Shown here in pieces: positions 32,265-34,568 of a DNA stretch of 34,568 nt. The notes beneath the pieces are model-generated. The model made no database searches and was not told where the DNA came from. It was given only the letters and a program-made list of their open reading frames with translations. The stretch's first letter is position 1. Each line of letters opens with the position of its first letter. The position numbers were made by a program, and so were the translations under genes. Source of the stretch: DASPWV01 sp046727855 (GTDB lineage: Bacteria; Acidobacteriota; Vicinamibacteria; Vicinamibacterales; UBA2999); contig JBKPDL010000004.1 in assembly GCA_046727855.1 (NCBI GenBank), positions 1-34,568 of the forward strand. Direction: 5' to 3'.

Positions 32265-33959
32265 ATGCGCGCTGTGCTTCCGCAAAGACAGCCCAGCGGA
32301 ATTTTGCGAACGCACGAGATGTCATCGTCGCTTCCGCAGGATTCAGTAAGGAAGCGATTACTTCCGATCATTTTGGCGGCGGTGCTGGTTCTGCCCAGCG
32401 CTATCTGGGCCTTCCGCAACCATTCAATCTGGTCCTGGGATTCTGCCTTCTACGGCATGGGCGCCGTGGACATTTGGGCGAAGCTGTCACATGACCCCGG
32501 GCAATGGTGGGACGCCATGCGGCATGTTTATACGGCAAAGGCTCCGGCAATTGGCTGGCTGGGGCAGTTGTTTGTGCCGTTGGGTCAGCGCCTCCAGTCG
32601 ATTGAAACAGGTTTGCTCATCTCGGTACTCCTGGCCCTGATCGGTTCGCTGGTGTTGATCTTTCGCCTTGGACGGATGATCGCGCCGGACTCATCGCTTC
32701 CGGCGATGTGCGGGATGCTGCTCTTGGGCGCCTGTCCACTGTCCATCGGAATCGCATTCATGACCGAGGACTTGCAGCTCTTCGCCGTCAGCTACGCGTA
32801 TTGGGTCGTTGCAAAATCCTCGTCTTGGCCCCCGCTTCGAACAGCCAGCCACCTCACGCTCGCCATTACCCTTGCCCTACTGGTCAAGATCAATACGCCT
32901 CTCTACTTTTGCCTGCCATTGTGCATTTCCATCTACTACCTGTGGCGCGCCGTCCGAAGTCGAGTATGGTGGCCCCTCAGCAGCTACGATTTGGGTCTCG
33001 CCGTGCTTGCTGTCGCGCTGGCCGGTGCCGGCATGGCCTGGTACATACAAAACGGCAGGCAGACTTGGGACTTTGCTCGGTTTGCTGCTTCAAGCGAGAT
33101 CGTTGCGTCGTTGCATGGCAGCAAAAACCCATTCTTCACCAAGGCGATCTATTGGTCCGGGACCCTTGTTGAAACCTTTGTCGCTGTTCCGATCCGCCTT
33201 TGGTTGTTGACAGGTGCGGCCTGCACGCTGGTTGCCCTCGGCATCGTCCGTAAACGCTTACCGCAGACGGTTGCGGCAGATGTGCCATCGAGTGTCATCT
33301 GGACCGCCGCCTTGCAGGTTCCGTTCGTGATCGCACTTTTCTCGGCAGCGGATAACGAAGGGAAGCGATTCGCCCTGGCGCTCGCGCCATCAGTGGCAAT
33401 TGTGTTGATGTGGACCCTGGCCCATCTCCGCAGTGTGGCAGTCTGCGTCGGTCTCTTCACGGTGCTCTCGGCCCAGTGGGGCGTCTTACACGCTCGCAGC
33501 CTCGGCCTGGCAGGCTTGCGAGACGAATCGGGTTGGGTACCGCCGCCACACTCCTCTGATCCTCGCAGCCTCGTCCTGAGGCGCCTGGTGGAGTTGACCT
33601 GCACTCCGGCGACCGCTGGCCGTTATATTCTGACCGGCGTCGATGTGGACTGGCTCAATCCGTACACCCTCCAGTTCTATTCGGCGAAAGCACAGCTCAC
33701 CAACGGCACGCGCTGCCTCTACTGGTCTTTCCAGGGTGAAACCGATGCGAATCTGGCTTGGTCGCGCCTTCGGGACCTGAAGGCTCCGTACTTTGTGTCC
33801 TTGGAAAAGTCGGCCCCTCCCGCTGACGCCCTGAATCGGGTGTCGGAAACCGTGCTTAACCGTGTCGACACTGATCCGGGATTTCGTCGAGAACTCTTCG
33901 AAGCGGCAGGCACTGGAATCGTTGTTTACCGACGACTCAACGAGCTGCCTGATCGATGA
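32265..33959 (+). CDS. Polytopic membrane protein, GT-C glycosyltransferase-like
   Basis: Integral membrane protein of 564 residues. The ATG at 32265 has a perfect GGAGGT 4 nt upstream. The first part has about nine to ten hydrophobic helices (residues about 32-430), with the first loop carrying WSWDSAFYGMGAVDIW, which resembles the acidic loop after helix 1 in GT-C (ArnT/PMT-like) enzymes that move sugars from lipid carriers. The C-terminal third (about 440-560) is soluble and faces the periplasm. Base composition is visibly less GC-rich than neighbours. The gene sits between inverted repeats of about 63 bp, suggesting acquisition as a unit. The glycosyltransferase call is tentative. Confidence 0.7.
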   Translation: MRAVLPQRQPSGILRTHEMSSSLPQDSVRKRLLPIILAAVLVLPSAIWAFRNHSIWSWDSAFYGMGAVDIWAKLSHDPGQWWDAMRHVYTAKAPAIGWLGQLFVPLGQRLQSIETGLLISVLLALIGSLVLIFRLGRMIAPDSSLPAMCGMLLLGACPLSIGIAFMTEDLQLFAVSYAYWVVAKSSSWPPLRTASHLTLAITLALLVKINTPLYFCLPLCISIYYLWRAVRSRVWWPLSSYDLGLAVLAVALAGAGMAWYIQNGRQTWDFARFAASSEIVASLHGSKNPFFTKAIYWSGTLVETFVAVPIRLWLLTGAACTLVALGIVRKRLPQTVAADVPSSVIWTAALQVPFVIALFSAADNEGKRFALALAPSVAIVLMWTLAHLRSVAVCVGLFTVLSAQWGVLHARSLGLAGLRDESGWVPPPHSSDPRSLVLRRLVELTCTPATAGRYILTGVDVDWLNPYTLQFYSAKAQLTNGTRCLYWSFQGETDANLAWSRLRDLKAPYFVSLEKSAPPADALNRVSETVLNRVDTDPGFRRELFEAAGTGIVVYRRLNELPDR

Positions 33960-34038
33960 AATCGGAGGGCGACGGGCACCAGCTGCTCACGAAGCTTCCG
34001 GCGTTGCGCAGGGGTACGGGTCAACGCGCGCCGCTCAC

Positions 34039-34101
34039 GGTTTTGATACAGCCTCTTTTAGGAAGTAACGTTGAACTTTGAACTGACTGGACCGTCGACC
34101 T
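34039..34101 (+). repeat. Right arm of the ~63-bp inverted repeat
   Basis: On the plus strand this reads GGTTTTGATACAGCCTCTTT and onward, ending GACTGGACCGTCGACCT. Inverted, it matches the left arm at 32048-32145 with few mismatches, with two GTTCAAA units instead of seven. It ends right where hairpin repeat copy 3 begins (34102), so two repeats are joined without spacer. Confidence 0.85.
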
Positions 34102-34201
34102 TTAGACCGTTATGCGGCCACAGACGTGAATTTTGTACGCGTTGTGGACCCGCATAACGGTCTACGGCGCGCGGAGCGCGCCAAGCCAACAACAAGAACT
34201 A
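34102..34201 (+). repeat. Double-hairpin repeat, copy 3 (100 bp, identical to copy 2)
   Basis: Identical at all 100 positions to 5254-5353. The arms are at 34103-34117 and 34150-34164, and the GC-rich hairpin at 34166-34182 is followed by CAAG. It is flanked on the left by the inverted repeat of the glycosyltransferase unit and on the right by a larger palindrome. Confidence 0.9.
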
Positions 34202-34321
34202 ACGAGGCCTGCCTCAGACCGTCGAGCATGTTGGGATCTCCTGCCGACTTGTCGGTCGGTCTGAGACTGAGACTAGGCCTCGTTAGTCTCCTATGTTGTC
34301 TTGCCCCGCCTCCGGCGGGGC
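34199..34321. repeat. Palindrome ending in a CTTG-bordered GC hairpin
   Basis: CTAACGAGGCCT (34199-34210) is matched by inverted AGGCCTCGTTAG (34275-34286), and CTCAGACCG (34213-34221) by CGGTCTGAG (34257-34265), with an inner CCGAC-TT-GTCGG hairpin. Beyond the right arm is CTTG plus the perfect hairpin GCCCCGCC-TCC-GGCGGGGC (34303-34321), mirroring the hairpin plus CAAG of copy 3 on the left. The whole 34166-34321 stretch is therefore a large imperfect inverted repeat. Confidence 0.8.
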
Positions 34322-34324
34322 GTC

Positions 34325-34376
34325 GCCTTGACGGAGAGAAGTTGACTCATTCGTCGAAATTCCGGGCCGTCAAGGC
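34325..34376. repeat. 10-bp inverted repeat GCCTTGACGG/CCGTCAAGGC
   Basis: GCCTTGACGG (34325-34334) and CCGTCAAGGC (34367-34376) are perfect inverted copies about 32 bp apart. A further imperfect pair (TAGCCCAGGGCC and GGGCCCCTGGCTA, about 34379-34430) follows, so the region up to the transposase end is rich in palindromes but has no gene. Confidence 0.65.
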
Positions 34377-34430
34377 TCCTAGCCCAGGGCCGCGGAGTTA
34401 GCCGGATATCAAGGGCAGGGCCCCTGGCTA

Positions 34431-34452
34431 GTACCGCGTCTCTAAAGTCATG
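34431..34452 (-). mobile_element. Likely terminal end of an IS630-family element
   Basis: Between the transposase stop and a TA dinucleotide at 34429-34430 lies GTACCGCGTCTCTAAAGTCA. IS630-type elements insert at TA and have short terminal repeats close to the transposase stop, so this is probably one end. The other end is outside the window, so it cannot be confirmed here. Confidence 0.5.
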
Positions 34453-34568
34453 TTAACGAGCGCGCCTTACGACCTTTTTAATCAGGTCGGCCGGTTGCTT
34501 CGTCCACACGAACGGGCGCGGGTGGTCATTCCATCGCTCGATATAGCGCCGAATATGCGTCACCAGCG
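34453..34568 (-). CDS. IS630-family transposase, C-terminal part (runs off window)
   Basis: The minus-strand frame encodes the last 38 residues of a DDE transposase: VTHIRRYIERWNDHPRPFVW, then TKQPADLIKKVVRRAR and a TAA stop. The NxHPxPFVWTK ending with a following basic helix is characteristic of IS630/Tc1-like transposases. The rest of the gene lies beyond the window edge, so whether it is intact cannot be judged. It explains the local concentration of repeats at this end of the window. Confidence 0.85.
   Translation of the reverse strand, partial: LVTHIRRYIERWNDHPRPFVWTKQPADLIKKVVRRAR

Noticed and set aside
34199..34290. Possible integron attC site (GTTA/TAAC inverted ends about 90 bp apart)
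   Set aside because: The ends do not fit the RYYYAAC/GTTRRRY core, the stem is more perfect than an attC, the double-hairpin copies have the core boxes in reversed order, and no integron integrase is present.

Overview
The window looks like chromosomal accessory DNA from a GC-rich member of the Acidobacteriota, most likely a Vicinamibacteria-like lineage. This is inferred from gene content. There are three large orphan ABC permeases of the duplicated MacB/FtsX type (ADOP) with no ATPase beside them. There is a TonB-dependent receptor with an N-terminal carboxypeptidase-regulatory-like domain and no SusD partner. There are also many secreted proteins of families common in that phylum. No rRNA, tRNA or CRISPR array was seen.

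Layout. 1-860: a double-hairpin repeat and a short-chain dehydrogenase. 1078-4141: ADOP permease 1, then a SixA-type phosphatase on the other strand. 4255-7660, minus strand: a PEGA-domain protein, the broken end of an outer-membrane protein cut by a second hairpin repeat, a secreted protein of a family common in acidobacteria, and a secreted protein with one EF-hand-like loop. 7825-8533: a frameshifted ISL3-type transposase remnant. 8592-16393, minus strand: ADOP permease 2, a secreted DUF1554/lectin-like protein, a GNAT acetyltransferase, a secreted cyclophilin and a TonB-dependent receptor; the last two overlap by one base. 17041-21742: a Tat-type amidohydrolase, a small secreted protein, and ADOP permease 3 behind a strong promoter that carries two operator-like palindromes. 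21788-24355: small lipoproteins and membrane peptides, a MscS-channel remnant, a ThuA-like lipoprotein, a dense block of inverted repeats and a small secreted protein. 24474-28219: a compact operon of a MoxR-type AAA ATPase, a DUF2201 metallopeptidase/VWA protein and an LCCL-domain protein, followed by a sugar-nucleotide-type epimerase. 28298-32033: a small secreted protein divergent from a serine beta-lactamase-like hydrolase, then a DcaP-like porin coupled to a secreted cupredoxin. 32048-34568: a membrane glycosyltransferase-like gene between ~63-bp inverted repeats, one of which carries a seven-copy GTTCAAA array; it abuts a third hairpin repeat, a large palindrome and the end of an IS630-family transposase.

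Most coding capacity serves the cell envelope and export. The two most interesting themes are the non-coding mobile DNA and the MoxR-DUF2201-LCCL operon. The mobile DNA includes 100-bp elements that are identical 29 kb apart, paired base changes in hairpins, a recurrent CTTG plus GC-rich hairpin signature, and a gene boxed by inverted repeats. The MoxR-DUF2201-LCCL operon is a plausible but uncharacterised ATPase/effector/secreted-domain system.
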